The position numbers were made by a program, and so were the translations under genes. From Adineta ricciae (taxonomy: Eukaryota; Rotifera; Eurotatoria; Adinetida; Adinetidae): DNA of 64,000 nt. Below the pieces are notes generated by a model, which was not told the DNA's origin, searched no databases, and saw nothing but the letters and a program-made list of their open reading frames with translations. Positions 43,171 to 56,618 of the stretch are shown here, one piece after another. The stretch covers positions 1 to 64,000 of the forward strand of contig CAJNOJ010000164.1 in assembly GCA_905250025.1 (NCBI GenBank). Reading direction: 5' to 3'. Each line of letters opens with the position of its first letter. Within the stretch, counting starts at the first letter, position 1.

Positions 43171-45825
43171 TTAAAACATATCCAATAGAAATTTAAGTTT
43201 ATTATAAGTAAATTGTGCTGTTATTGGTCTCTCTTGGGTAGCTTGTTGACATTTGATCAAAAGCTCATCGAATTCTGATATAATTGCTCCTATTTCTTCA
43301 TCACGAACAATTCGAGTAGAGAGTATTCCTCCAAGTACTCCAAAGCTTTTCATATCATCATTCATTCCACCGGCGGTTGCTGCCGGCTGATGATGTAAAC
43401 TAATATCACCCGGCTCATTCCAATTACCCAAATCAGTTAACATGACCTGATCATCGTCAGTTAAAAGAAGATTACTTAATGTAATGTTTCGATGTACAAA
43501 TCCATTTTCATGCAATACGATTAATGCATCGGTAAGGTTAATCATCCATCGAAGAATTCTCTGCAGGGGAATGGAATTCGATGTTTGCTGCAGAAATGTT
43601 TCCAGACTAGGTAACATCGGCGGAAAGATAATCCACAATTCCGAAGTTTCATTATCAATTTGATGTTCATACAAATAACGAATATTCACTATATTTTGAT
43701 GATTGACTTTGCCGACGGTTAAATGATAATATGCTTCGTAATAGGCTGCGTATGGCTGGTCCGCTATCGGTTGAGCAAGCTTTTTAATAATCAAGTTTTT
43801 CTCTTCATTCCAGTCAGCGGTCAACAGGCAAAACACGAATGTCTGGGAAGTTTCATTATAAATTTTTGGAAAACTATCGTAAAATTTCGCCATATCCTGG
43901 GCTGCTCGAAGTCTACATTCGATAACAACGAAATGTTTAACATACACTTCTAAAGAATTCAACGTTATCTGATCGGACAGTAATAATGGCGATGTAGTTT
44001 GATAGTGAACATCAATCAAAGATCGGATGATTCCTTCTTGATGATCGCCCCATAGTTTGATTGCTTGTCGCATTGTACTTCGTTTCTCCTCAATCATTGT
44101 TTGCATGTCCAACATATATCTGCGCACAAAAATCTTCATATCTTCTTCGCTATTTTTATCTTCGCTTTTTATAAAGAAATCGAAATCCAACATCTCCTGC
44201 GCACATTGCATCATTGGTGTCGATATTGTATTCATCATATATACTATTGCTGGAGTGGCAGAGTTTTTAATATGATGGTCACCTAATAACATGGTTGCGA
44301 AGTCACTCATTTCTTGTGCACCCAATGCAGTAACTAGAATTTCATTGAACGTTGCGCTTCGTGTTAGATCACTGTTCGAAGCGATGTGTTCGAGCACGTA
44401 TCTCATGAACCTTTTTATCGTATCTCGTATGGCTGGTTTGAGAATTTGATGACGCACAGCTGTTCGAATCGTCCTCTTAAGAAAATATGGAGGTGTAGCA
44501 CTATGAGCGAGTGTATTGACGATTGTCTCTTCTTCTTGAGAAAACCGTTCAAAAACGCCACTAAACAGTGTCTTCAAACCGTAATCGGTAAACATAGTAT
44601 ACGCTTCGAAGAAATTTCTTTCCCAGTTTAAAGCATCATATTGTAATTGTAACAAACGCTCTGAGGTTTGATAACCCGTGATTCGAAGTAGACTAAAAAA
44701 AGCATCGATGATCGGTAATATCAATTTGCAGATACGTGTCGCGATTGTCAAGTCATTGTTCGCTACAAATTGAATAATCCGTTGAATTGTTCTTTCATTC
44801 ATAAATGGGCCGTATGGTTTCATGATGTACGAATTAACACTAAACAGATCAAAACCGTTGCATTCGTCAACGGATTTCGGTAGTCCTTCCAACTGATCAT
44901 TAGCAAGAAACGGTGCGTTGAGCAACAATTCATATCTTCGAGATCGTTCCTCGCCCAATATCGAACTAAAATCGTCCAAGTTCATGCCTTGCTTGAATTT
45001 TAACATTTGATTTATATCAGCTTTGGTGCTGAGAAAAAAGATGCTTGCCGTGTCCAAGTCATCAAGAGCCGTTTTCATTGCAAGAAAACAATCTCTTGTT
45101 GTATCGTCAGTAGTAGGATTAGCGTACATGAAGATAATAGTTGGATGAATTAATTCGACTAAATCGTGTAGAATAACTTTTAATACGGGAGCATCATCGA
45201 GAAGAAAACCAGGTGTATCGTACACATCGATTCCCAAGGCAAGAATTGGTGATGGAATATGAACTTCGACGAAGTGTCGAGCCCACTCGGCGAATTCTTC
45301 TGATTTATCATCCATGTTTTCAGGACGTTTAACATATTTCGATAAACTACGAGCAACACCCATCCAATTAGGTTTTTCGCTTGTAAAAAATTCTGCAAGT
45401 TTTATTTCATCTTCAGCAAGGATCTGATCTCGGAGTGACTTTCGAATTCGAATACATGCCTGATCACTCGGAGCGTATGTTAACTTAGTGATTCGTGCTG
45501 TTACAGGACCGTCACCCGACGGTAGAATCTTGCCAATATCTAAAAATCGATGCAAAAATGCCGTTTTACCACTTGAATTTTCACCGCAAAATGCTAAGTG
45601 AACTCTATCTGAAGTAATACGAACGTTCAACTGTTCGATACGTGGTCCTTCGATGAATGGAAATAATACCTTGCGAAATGACGTCAGCTCTTTTATTCTC
45701 GAATTTGTCAGAAGTGCTTCGCGTAAACTAAGAAATTCGTTGACATTCTTTTGTACCATATCACGAATACGAGAATTTCTTTGTATAATACTTTGTAACT
45801 TTTGCGTATGCGAATTTGCTTTCAT
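43171..45825 (-). CDS. Dynamin-like GTPase - pseudokinase protein
   Basis: 884 residues from ATG 45825; the frame is open to 45963 but has no ATG further upstream. GTPase with P-loop GENSSGKT (81-88), DTPGF and STKAD motifs, and a helical middle as in the neighbour. The kinase-like C-terminal domain lacks a glycine-rich loop, has HRN (778-780) in place of HRD, and DLG in place of DFG, so it is predicted to be catalytically dead. No RING. Paralogue of the active gene at 39985-43134, same strand and 36 bp apart. Tandem active/dead kinases often act as enzyme and regulator, which is inference here. Confidence 0.85.
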   Translation of the reverse strand: MKANSHTQKLQSIIQRNSRIRDMVQKNVNEFLSLREALLTNSRIKELTSFRKVLFPFIEGPRIEQLNVRITSDRVHLAFCGENSSGKTAFLHRFLDIGKILPSGDGPVTARITKLTYAPSDQACIRIRKSLRDQILAEDEIKLAEFFTSEKPNWMGVARSLSKYVKRPENMDDKSEEFAEWARHFVEVHIPSPILALGIDVYDTPGFLLDDAPVLKVILHDLVELIHPTIIFMYANPTTDDTTRDCFLAMKTALDDLDTASIFFLSTKADINQMLKFKQGMNLDDFSSILGEERSRRYELLLNAPFLANDQLEGLPKSVDECNGFDLFSVNSYIMKPYGPFMNERTIQRIIQFVANNDLTIATRICKLILPIIDAFFSLLRITGYQTSERLLQLQYDALNWERNFFEAYTMFTDYGLKTLFSGVFERFSQEEETIVNTLAHSATPPYFLKRTIRTAVRHQILKPAIRDTIKRFMRYVLEHIASNSDLTRSATFNEILVTALGAQEMSDFATMLLGDHHIKNSATPAIVYMMNTISTPMMQCAQEMLDFDFFIKSEDKNSEEDMKIFVRRYMLDMQTMIEEKRSTMRQAIKLWGDHQEGIIRSLIDVHYQTTSPLLLSDQITLNSLEVYVKHFVVIECRLRAAQDMAKFYDSFPKIYNETSQTFVFCLLTADWNEEKNLIIKKLAQPIADQPYAAYYEAYYHLTVGKVNHQNIVNIRYLYEHQIDNETSELWIIFPPMLPSLETFLQQTSNSIPLQRILRWMINLTDALIVLHENGFVHRNITLSNLLLTDDDQVMLTDLGNWNEPGDISLHHQPAATAGGMNDDMKSFGVLGGILSTRIVRDEEIGAIISEFDELLIKCQQATQERPITAQFTYNKLKFLLDMF

Positions 45826-46684
45826 GTTCTCTTGTTGAAAACAACGTTTCAAACGAAAAACAAAAGAGTAAGTTACATTCGTTCTTTGTTTTTCGTATGT
45901 TATAAGTTCCAGCGATAGAAAAAGAATGTTGTCGTCGTTATAAACACATTTCAACACATACACGCATGTGTGTTTTTATGTGTAATCTCTGTCGTCAATA
46001 GGAAAAAGAACACGTGGCATTAGAAAATGGAGCTGTTCTTTTATTTTTTCTTGTAGGAAAACGTTTTCTTGATGAAGACGGTGCATTTTTATTGATAAAA
46101 CTTCGAGGAAGAGAAACGTTGAATTTGTTGCTTGGTCACTGTGCCAGGTGATTTTATTGTTGTGAGTGTTTGTATAATTACCAGCTCTTATATTTAACTT
46201 CAAATTTTTTATTCAAATAATAATTTCTCTTCTTTTTCGCCGTAAATCGATTGTATTAAAATAAATGGGAAAATAATGAAGCGAAGAAAAATCAAACAAA
46301 GCACGGGTATCGATTGACGTCAATGGTTTATTTGCTTTTAACAATTGAAAATAAATTATATTTGCTTTCGATAAAAGTTTATTCTATTTGATAAATATTG
46401 ATAAATAAAGCAATTTTTTCCGTTTTTTGATAACTCTTCTCGGACAACATTAAACTGAAAGGGAGAGAGAGAGAAATCTTTGAACGTTTGATTTTCACAC
46501 CAAAGATGGACAACTAAATACATATAGATGCGAGAGAGAAGCTTATAAAAGTAGGAGTAATTGTTTATCTACCAGTCAATTGCTTTTTTAAAACTCTTTC
46601 CAGTACGTCAATTTTGTTTCGCACTGAGCCTTCACGCTACATACATACAAAATTAAGGCAAACGAGAATCTCATTTGTTCAAAA
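45826..46684. promoter_or_regulatory. Divergent upstream region of pseudokinase and polycystin-like genes
   Basis: Non-coding by eye. A TATA box (TATAAAAG) at 46544-46551 on the plus strand is about 140 bp before the ATG of the polycystin-like gene. The reverse frame at 45976-46203 is short, has no domain and was not called. Confidence 0.5.
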
Positions 46685-49600
46685 ATGAGATTGATCTACG
46701 GTTTGAAATTGATGATCATCTTAGGGATCATCGGACAAGTCTCAAGTAAGTGATCACGAAATTTAGATCGTCAATTATGTAACAATATTTCTAGCACTTT
46801 CTTACAATCGGCCAAAGTTTTGTTATAGTGCATCATGGGATGCAAATGGACCGATTGTTGCTTGGACATTTAGTATTGGACCACTGGGATCGAAGTTATC
46901 CGATATTTTTATCGATACAAACGATACAATGTATGTGGTTTCACAACCGTCTAGTCCGTTTTTTAATATATATCAAACAGGCAGTATAAGTATCAAAACT
47001 ATTCAAAATGCAGGAGCCAATCCAATTAGCGTCTTTGCAGCAACGTCTAATGAGATTTACGTTGGCACAGGTGATCCAGGAAGCCAAATTGGTAAATCTG
47101 TATCAACTCCACCAAGTTTCACTCAAATATTGGATACATGCGGCGAATGTTTTGACATCTTTATCGACATGTACGACAACATTTATTGTTCGATAACAGA
47201 CAGTCACAAAGTTATCAGAAAATTCTTAAACGACAGCTCAAGCATATTCACAATAGCTGCTGGTATAGGTGTTCCCGGTGGAGGTTCGAATACACTTAAT
47301 AGACCGTTTGGCATTACTCTTGATAATAATAGTAGCTTATATGTCGCCGATTGCTCCAATAATCGAATACAACTTTTTCAGTTTGGCCAAATAAATGCAA
47401 ATACAGTGGCAGGAAGTACATCAGCACAAGTTACGATAGCACTGAGTTGCCCAGTCGATGTTGCACTGGATGCGGATAATTATCTTTATATTGTCGAATT
47501 TAATGACGATCGTCTTATCGGATCTGGGCCCTATGGTTTCTTCTGTATAGCCAATTGTGAGGTTCTAAAAGGGCCAATTGGACATGCGTTTCATTCGTCG
47601 CGAAGACTAACTTTCGATAGTCGTGGAAATATGTATGTTCTTGAAAGCGGTTCTTCTCGAATCAAAAAGTACAGTTTAAGTACAAAATTATGCAGTAAGT
47701 TTATTAAAACAATTTTTGCAATGCCATGTCTACAGATAATCGGCTCCTTTAGACACTAGTAGCACGTACACTACAAATAATAGTAAGAGAACCGTTTTGA
47801 TTTATTTTGAAACAAACACCGAATCAATGTTATCTGTATAGTGTTATCCACGACGACAACTAGCAGTATGTCGACTTCGGATCAAACAACTGTAGTAACA
47901 ATAGGTACTGATTATTTAAAGCAAGCGTATGGAAATGTTTCTTTTTCGTTTCTCTCATACTAGTCCGATCTTACAATCGACCGAAATTTAGTGAATTATC
48001 ATCATGGAACTCCAAAGCAGAAACATTCGCGACTACCGGTCAAGTTGGTAAATCTCCAAATGGTATATTTATAACTACTAATAATACAGTTTATCTGGCA
48101 AATCGTGACAAAAGCAAAGTCTTTATATGGTTACCAGGTGGTGCGAGTTGGATGTCGGGATTTTTTCCTGCACTAACTAACCCCTACTCTCTTTTCGTAT
48201 CAACGGACGGCGAGATCTTTATTGACAACAGTCGAGGAGGGAATCAGGTAAGTAGATGGACATGGGCCACAACTGTTTCAACTTCCGCCATGTATGTTAA
48301 TGATGCTTGCTACGGCCTGTTTATTGATATTCGTGGTATGATTTACTGTTCACTACGTAATCAACATCAAGTTATTGCAAAACTGTTGGATGATAACTCT
48401 AGCGTAGCAACTGTTATTGCCGGCAGTGGTTGTAAGGGAAGTAGTTCAAATATGTTGAATGAACCTCGTGGAATCTTTGTCGACGATAGTTTGGTTTTAT
48501 ATGTCGCAGATTCTCTAAACAATCGGATTCAGACGTTTTCACCAGGACAGTCCAACGGAGCTACAGCTGCAGGACCTGCGTTAACTGGGACATATGCGCT
48601 TCGTACTCCAACTTGTGTTGTTCTTGATATTGACAACTTAATGTTTATTGTTGACTCCGACAACCATCGTATTGTTGCACAGAGTTCAACTGGTTTTCGA
48701 TGTGTAGCTGGATGTTCGGGAAAGTCTGGCAGAAACGCAGATCAATTAAATCGACCGCGAACTCTTAGTTTCGATAGCGACGGAAATATGTTCGTTATAG
48801 ATTCTGAAAATCAGCGAGTTCAAAAGTTTACCTTATTAACCACTAATATTGGTAAGTAATACAATAACTTATGTGACATGATTTGTTTCTTTGTCGATGA
48901 AAAAAATTATATCTTATAGGTTCTTCTGTAGTTCCATCTTATAACCAACCGAACTTGAATGTGTCAACAACATGGAATCCAAATGCAATAACTATTGCTG
49001 ATAGTGGTACTATTAGCGGAAATGTCAGTGGTATCTTCGTCACTGTAAATAATACACTTTACATTGCTGATCGAGCAAGTGGGCGAATTTTTCTTTTCTC
49101 GAGCAATGGTGCCAGTCTAACGCAAATTCATCTCATGGGTTTCGTACTTCACACTTCGATATTTGTGACCATAAATGGCGACATATTTATGGGCAACGGA
49201 AGTTCCAGTAGTGAAGTGTTGAAGTGGTCCGTTAATACCAACACTAGTGTTTCGATTATGTCCACGAATGATACATGCACTGGTTTGTTTGTTGATATCA
49301 CGAATACGCTGTATTGTTCAATGAGTAATCAACATCAGGTTATTAAAAAGCGAGTAGACAATACTTCTAATACGATAATAGCCGCTGGCACAGGTGTGAA
49401 TGGCTCTGCTTCAAATATGCTTAATGAGCCGTATGGAATCTTTGTCGATGCTGATTTAAATTTGTATGTGGCTGATTCATCAAATGATCGTATACAATTC
49501 TATCAACTAAACCAGTTAAATGGAACGACAGTAGCAGGAAATGGCTCTATCGGCAACACAATTACATTAAACAAGCCAACTGGAGTAATTCTCGATGGTA

Positions 49601-52600
49601 GCAATTATCTATTCATCGCCGATTGCAATAACAATCGTATTATTGGATCAGGACCCAATGGCTTTCGTTGTATAGCCGGATGTTCTAATATACCAGGCGT
49701 AGCATCGAATCAATTCAACCAGCCCGGCACAATCGGTTTTGATAGCGATGGGAACATTTTCGTTGCTGATTATAGCAACTTTAGAATTCAAAAAATTCTT
49801 TTGTTAAATGAAAATCTTGGTATGTGTAATAACAAAAGACTGTTCAACTAGTCCTTACATTCTTCCTTTCTAAATCTTAGTAACTTCATACAACCAACCA
49901 AAGTTTTGTGCAAACGCTATGTGGAATCCAGATGCAAATACTTTTGCTGATAGAACCACGATCGGATTCAATTCACGTGGAATATATATCGACAAGAACA
50001 ACACTGTTTATGTTGCTGATTATGCAAATAATCGAACTGACATATGGATCAATGGTATGAGCAGTGCAATGCGATCTATTTACAGTGGTTTAGCTTCTCC
50101 ACATTCAATTTTTTCGACGTCCAATGGTTATATCTATATCGATAATGGAGCAATCAATGGACGAGTCGATAAACAAACATTGAATTCAAATGCGAGCACG
50201 CCTGTCATGTACGTTCCTGCTCCATGCGATGGGCTATTCGTAGATACTAGCAATATGATTTATTGTTCCATGGCTCAACATCATCAAGTTGTCAAAAAGT
50301 TGTTGAGTGATAGTTCAAATACGACGACCATTGCTGCCGGCACAGGTGTTAGTGGTTCTACGCCGGATAAACTTTTCTCTCCACGTGGAATTTTCGTTGA
50401 TGACAGTTCGAACTTGTATGTCGCTGACTATTCCAATCATCGTATTCAACTTTTTCAGCCTGGAAAGTCCAGTGGAATCACCATAGCAGGTAGCGGGTCT
50501 TCTAATAATACAATTACGCTCAACGGGCCGACAGAGATCCTCCTTGATGGTGATAACTACATATTCATTGTTGATAGTGGAAATAATCGTATCGTTCGAT
50601 CTGGCCCAAATGGTTTTCAATGTGTAGTAGGATGTTTGAATTCATCAGGTTCAGCCGCCAATAAATTGTCCAATCCTCAATCAATGAGCTTCGACAGTTA
50701 TGGCAACTTATTCGTAGTCGATTCTCAAAATATTCGCATTCAAAAATTCGACTTATTAACTGCCTCCTGTGGTATGTAGAAAACTACAACTTTTTCAGAT
50801 CTTTTTATAGCATTTTCACGATAATCTTGTAGCATGTCGTGCACCAACAATAGTACTCACACCGAACTCGACCTCAATCGCATCGCCAGTTCAATACCGT
50901 CGCAGTCAAGATTTTACGATAGTTTCTTTAATAGGCTTGAACTGTGCCAGTTCTCTGACGATGACTACGCAATGGACAATCATCAATTGTACTACGTCTT
51001 GTTCAAATAGAATGCCTTCGAATCCGACAATAGTAACCAAACAAAGCGAACTGTACATTCCAGCGAAAAGTCTACCCTATGGTTTGTACAAATTTACATT
51101 AACTGTAGCGATGTCGCAAATGACAACCTTATCCGCATCGTTAAATATCTACGTGCAAATAATCCCGTCAACTAAGACTGCATATTTAATACCATATGGA
51201 ATGTCATTGATAACGCGTAGTTACCTACAAGATCTTCAATTAAATCCTGGAAATTATTCAATTGATCCCGATGAGGATCTCTTCGACGCTACTGTAAGTT
51301 TTCGTTCTCAAGAATTGAAATTCTTCATCTAGATTGTGTATGACATAGCAATGGAATTACAAATATTATTGTCGAATATACAATTTGTATGCATTTCCAA
51401 GCATCTCGGGATCATTTTTGACAATCGATGACTTGAGAAATGATTCATCGAGTCCATCATGTTTATCAAATCGAACGGGATGGACATTTGATAATTCTCT
51501 CAATTCAGCATTTAGTATTCTTGCCGGCTCGCTCCTACCCAATCGGACATACCAATTTATGGTAACAATGACATATCGTTCAAGTTCATCGATTACACTT
51601 ACAGGTTATGCTCTTATTCGAATCGAAAATATTTATCCATATACAATCTTACTCGGGTAAGTTCATTTTCACTCTAAATGAAGATTAAGTTTTGATTTTT
51701 AGTTGTGTCATATTGACACTATGTGAGCCGAATGTTCAGTTTCAAGTTATTAATCCAACAACACAAGTAGCATTGTTTTCGACATGCACTGTCAATTGTA
51801 CAGCAATTCAGAACATTACATGGAATGTCTATACGGGTGAAATGGATTTGATGACGAACGTCGTCGTGTGGACATCGTTTGATTCGACGAATGCCATCGA
51901 TGATTCATGGTTTTTCGGTAAGATGGAAAAAGTTTCTTTATAGTAAAAAACGACAGTCTTTTCTGGTCAATTCAGGTTACGATACAAGCAACTTTACAAC
52001 TACAAATCAGCTATTTCTGTCGAATACACAAACGTATTGGCGTTTCGAAGTTGTTTATCAATTTACCAGCAGTACGAGTTCAAATGCAATAGATTTCATG
52101 ATCAATGAATCACCTTATGACGGTTCATGTTCGATCAATCCTACCGAAGGCACAACGAGCACTGTGTTTACCATTACATGTTTCGATTGGATAGATAACA
52201 ATGGTATCAAAGATTATACTGTATACGGTATGTATCACGTATTTTTAAACAATAATGTCTTTCTTTTTGTTTTACTAGCATGGGCGAATGATTCGTTAAC
52301 GCGAATGTCTATCGCTTATTCTTCAATTTCAACATTCAATGTTCTTCTGCCAGCTGGAGACAATCAAACATCCACACTTGTTGTGATTATTCACGTTCGC
52401 GATCAGTTGAATTGTATTGCCGAGTTTAATATTTCATCGGTTACGGTTGCTCCCGATTTGGTAGCAATTAATAATCTGATAGGCGATATTCAAAATTCAT
52501 CGGAGACAATCTTAACAAACCCAATCATACAATTGCTTGCAAGCAAAAATCAAAATTTTGTCGGTCAACTGTTAACATCTGTCTCCAAGCAATTCAATCA

Positions 52601-55600
52601 AATTAATAGTGAAAGTCTCGAGCAAGCGATTTCAAGTACATATTTTCATCTAACAGAACTCAAAATAACTCACACTGTTCTCTATTAGATAATATTCCAA
52701 TGACGGGTATCGCCATTTCATCATTCTATTCTGATGATAAGCAACAGACAACATCGGTCGCACCCAATCAAACTCAATTAGATGAATTCAATAGACAACT
52801 GAATTCTCGGGCAACGGCTCGAGATTATTTGATTGCATTCATGACTAATCTTCCTATCACGACATTAAGTAATATTGAACTTCAAGCATCCACATTAGCG
52901 CAACTGACAAAAGCCACCAATGAATTGACACGAACAGCTCTGGTGAGATCTTTGTAGGAGTTCTGAATATTGTTTTCTTAAACATTACTTCTAATCTAGA
53001 CAATTTCATCTAATCAATGTTATCAGTTGGCATTGGCTTTGAATTCGATGCGAACAAGTGTTGCATACGAAAATATCCAACTCGCAGTAAATAATCTCTT
53101 TCAATGTTCTGCCAATCTCATCAGTGTAAAGAAATTATTGTCAATACCGAATGAAACTATTTGCCTTGAATTTAGGCTGTAAATGGGCCATTACAAGAAC
53201 GGACGACCATTCTCAATTTAGACTCATATCGAGCCACAAAACTTCCAGACGATTATGATACGAACGTTGAACTGGACTGGGCGAATCCAAGTAAGATTTG
53301 ATTATTCATCGTGATATGAATAATGTGATAAAATGTTTAGATTTGTTTGCTGATGGAGATGATTTTTCCTGGGAAACAATACAGAAGAATCGAAACATTT
53401 ATTATCAAAGAAACTTAGCAATACAAATCAACAATCAAATGAATGAATTGACTTCATTGATAACATCATCACTGACTATTCATCTCAACGTTGGCCAAGA
53501 TTTCAGCATTAGAAATCAACAAGTTTTAATGTCATTGAAAACAAAATCAAGTCAATCATTTTTGAATAAATCCGAACAAACAATTGGAAAAGGTCGAGTT
53601 CAACTTCCCAACAATTTTACTGAGTATCTAGGTACAAATGAAAAGGTTTCCCTTCAAGTGAGTTCATCACTGTGAATCTTCATTTTCGAAAATGTCCCGT
53701 TCTAGTCTATGATGAAGCCATTAGCATCGTTTGGAAATTCAAAGTCAACATCAAATACAAATCTCTCTAGATCAATTTCGTTCTCAGTTCTCGATCAGAA
53801 TCAGAATGAGATTTCAATTCAAACAACAAGCAATCAGTCGATCGGGATCATCATTCCTCGCGATCCCAATCTTATCATACCATCGATGATCTTGCAAAAT
53901 GTTACAGCAACTAATTCAACGCCTAACAATCTCATCTTTGATTTGCATTATTTGAATTTAACAGCGGTATTACCATTTTCTGTTCATTGGGAAATTCAAC
54001 CGTTGGATATCAGTTTAGCCTATTTGTTCATCTACAGATTCGATCAAATACCAAAACTGAGTTCATCTGTCAAACAGATCGATGGATGGACACTTCTCTG
54101 TCCCGAGAATTTCACGAATAGTAGTGTCTATACATACTATGTCGATAATCAACAAACAGCAGGCCACCAGTCACTTATTTTTGGCTTGCGACAACTCGAT
54201 GTCACTGAGATCATTCACCACTGTTCAAACACATCACTTGCTGCTCCTCCCGTCACTGATTACCCAATTAATTTCACTTCAGACTATCGAATGAGAATAT
54301 ATACGTCCTGTTGTTATTATCTCGATGCAAATCAACAATGGCAATCAGATGGACTCATCGTTGGCCCGCTGACCAATCACGATCAAACACAGTGTTATTC
54401 TACTCATCTGACAACATTCGCCGGTGGATTTACTATTCTACCTGAAACAGTCAACTGGAGTTATGTGTTTGCTAATGCTGATTTTATGAAAAACAAAACC
54501 ATCTATTTGACAGTGATTCTTGTTTGTGCGATCTATGTACTTCTGGCTATTTATGCGCGGTACTACGACAAGAAAGACGTGGAGAAACTAGGTGTTACAA
54601 TCTTGCCCGATAATAACAAGAACGATGACTATTTCTATCAAATGATTGTGTTCACTGGTCAACGACGAGATGCTGGAACGAAATCGAATGTACATTTTGT
54701 CATTCATGGTGATGAGAATGATACTCACATTCGAACATTGGCTGATCCTCATCGTCGCGTTTTGCAGCGAGGTGGAGTTGATGCATTCCTTATGAGTGTT
54801 CCCAAATCATTGGGACAGTTGAATTGTATTCGCATTTGGCACGACAACAGTGGTAAAGGTTCCTCATCGTCGTGGTTCCTCAAATATATCATCATTCGTG
54901 ATCTTCAAACAATGCAAAAGTTTCATTTCATCAGTCAACGATGGTTTGCAGTTGAGAAAGATGATGGGAAGATCGAACGTGCTCTACCTGTTGCAAGTGA
55001 ACTAGAAAAGAACCAGTTCTCATTTGTGTTAACAAAACGAACTTATCACAGTGTGTCTGATGGTCACCTTTGGTTTTCGATCTTTTCTCGTCCACCATCG
55101 AGTCAGTTCACTCGTGTGCAACGATGTACATGCTGTTTTGTTCTATTGCTTGTTTCGATGTTTCTCAATATTATGTACTATGACTTGTCGAGCGAAGCAA
55201 AATTAGCTAAATCGACGAACACAAGTAACTTATCGTTTGGATCACTTTACATTACTCCTCAACAAGTATGTGCATTGAATTCATCTCTCAATCTCGATGT
55301 TGTTGTGTATTTACCTTTAGATAATCATTGGTATCGTCGTTGAATTCTTTGCACTGATTCCGAGTTTGCTTCTGGTTCAATTATTTCGACGCCTTCGTCC
55401 TCGTCGAAAGCAACTGTCGCCAATACGTCAAGCTCTGTCTAAAGTAAATGCGCCTCTACAAAAGTTAGTAAAACTCATCAGACAATAGCCGATGTTTTTC
55501 TGTGCTTTATCTATTTTTCTAGTGAAAAAAAGAGTCGTCGAAGAGCGCGCTCTAAGAAATCACCATTCACTCTTCCATGGTGGTTTATCTTTGTTGCTTA

Positions 55601-56618
55601 TGGATTGTGTATCATCTTTGTTGGCCTTTCGATTATATTCATCATTGCTCGCGGTATCGAATTTGGTGACGAAAAAACTCAAAAGTGGCTGGTTTCCATT
55701 GTCAGTAGTTTCTTCTCTTCAATTCTTCTCACTCAACCATTAAAGGTAGAGCCTTCATGCTCTAAGAATCTATTACACTGTAAATTTATTTTGTAGATTA
55801 TATCACTGGCGATTTTCTTTGCGTGTTTTTGTCGAAAGTCAAATTATGATGCGGAGGCAAACGAATTGCTAGATGACACTCAGATAGGCTTAGAAGCAGA
55901 TGAAGAATATTTACACGCAATGGAAGTATGTTCAAATAGTTTCCTAATTCAGTGAAAGAATAAACAGAAATCCATTTCTGTAGAAGGACTCTTCCCTAAC
56001 TCGTCGACCAATGATTCATGTTGATCGTTTGAACAAAACAGAAGTTCTCGAGGCGCGTGAATATCGTTTACACGAAATCGAAATGTGGTCTGTCATCCGA
56101 CAAATATCGCTATACATATGCTTTATCTCAGTCCTCTACGTGGTCATCTATTCGAATCGGAACACAAGTGCATTCTATCAAGTCAATCATCTGCGAAAAT
56201 ATTTTCTCAATTCAAGGCACGAGGATTTGGATTTCACCAAAGTTTGTTTTGTCTTCTAACAGAACACACTGTTGATTGTAAAGCATGATTGATTTAGATT
56301 TCAACAATTGATCAATACTGGAATTGGTTGGACAACAGTTTCATTGGTAATCTCCGAGCACAAGAGTGGTACAATGGAGATCCACCCCGAAATCTCACCG
56401 GTTTTATTGATGATAAATCAAATCGATTAATCGGATGGGCAACAATGAGACAGCTGAGAGTTAAATCTACGCTATGCCCGAAACAAACTGCAATATCGTC
56501 TGTCTGCGAAGAAGATTACAATCAATTTCATGCAGATCAACGATCTTATGTACCAGAATGGAAAGATTACACATCGAATAATTATACTGCGTTCATTCGT
56601 CAAGCATTTACCTATCAA
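46685..56618 (+). CDS. Polycystin-1-like protein with four NHL propellers (3' truncated by assembly join)
   Basis: About 22 exons joined by hand with matching phases: 46685-46745, 46795-47694, 47753-47782, 47842-47904, 47964-48851, 48920-49819, 49881-50771, 50833-51293, 51349-51656, 51703-51917, 51976-52227, 52279-52635, 52689-52942, 53000-53125, 53176-53290, 53341-53657, 53706-55265, 55321-55463, 55523-55745, 55797-55925, 55984-56241 and 56298-56618 (about 2924 codons). Signal peptide; four NHL propellers of about 300 residues, one per exon, each starting SYN(R/Q)P(K/N); REJ-like region; GPS site with STHLTTFAGG; TM1; PLAT domain (54625-55010); further TM segments to the sixth; then the start of the polycystin extracellular domain. 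Five TM segments and the pore should follow but the gene stops at the N. Family role: mechanosensory or ligand-sensing receptor-channel subunit of cilia. Confidence 0.85.
46795..50771 (+). repeat. Four tandem NHL-propeller exons, all phase 1-1
   Basis: Exons of 900, 888, 900 and 891 nt code for four homologous propellers. The shared pattern is SYN.P.F...W....A.T, LFVD...MIYCS...QHQV, LNEP.GIFVD..L.LYVADS.N.RIQ and GPNGFRC.AGC. Each exon starts and ends in phase 1, so they can be copied or lost without breaking the frame. Two tiny Ser/Thr exons (30 and 63 nt), also phase 1-1, sit only between the first and second. Confidence 0.85.

Noticed and set aside
45976-46203. Small minus-strand gene upstream of the pseudokinase gene
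   Set aside because: No domain, no splice partner, and it lies in a promoter-like region.
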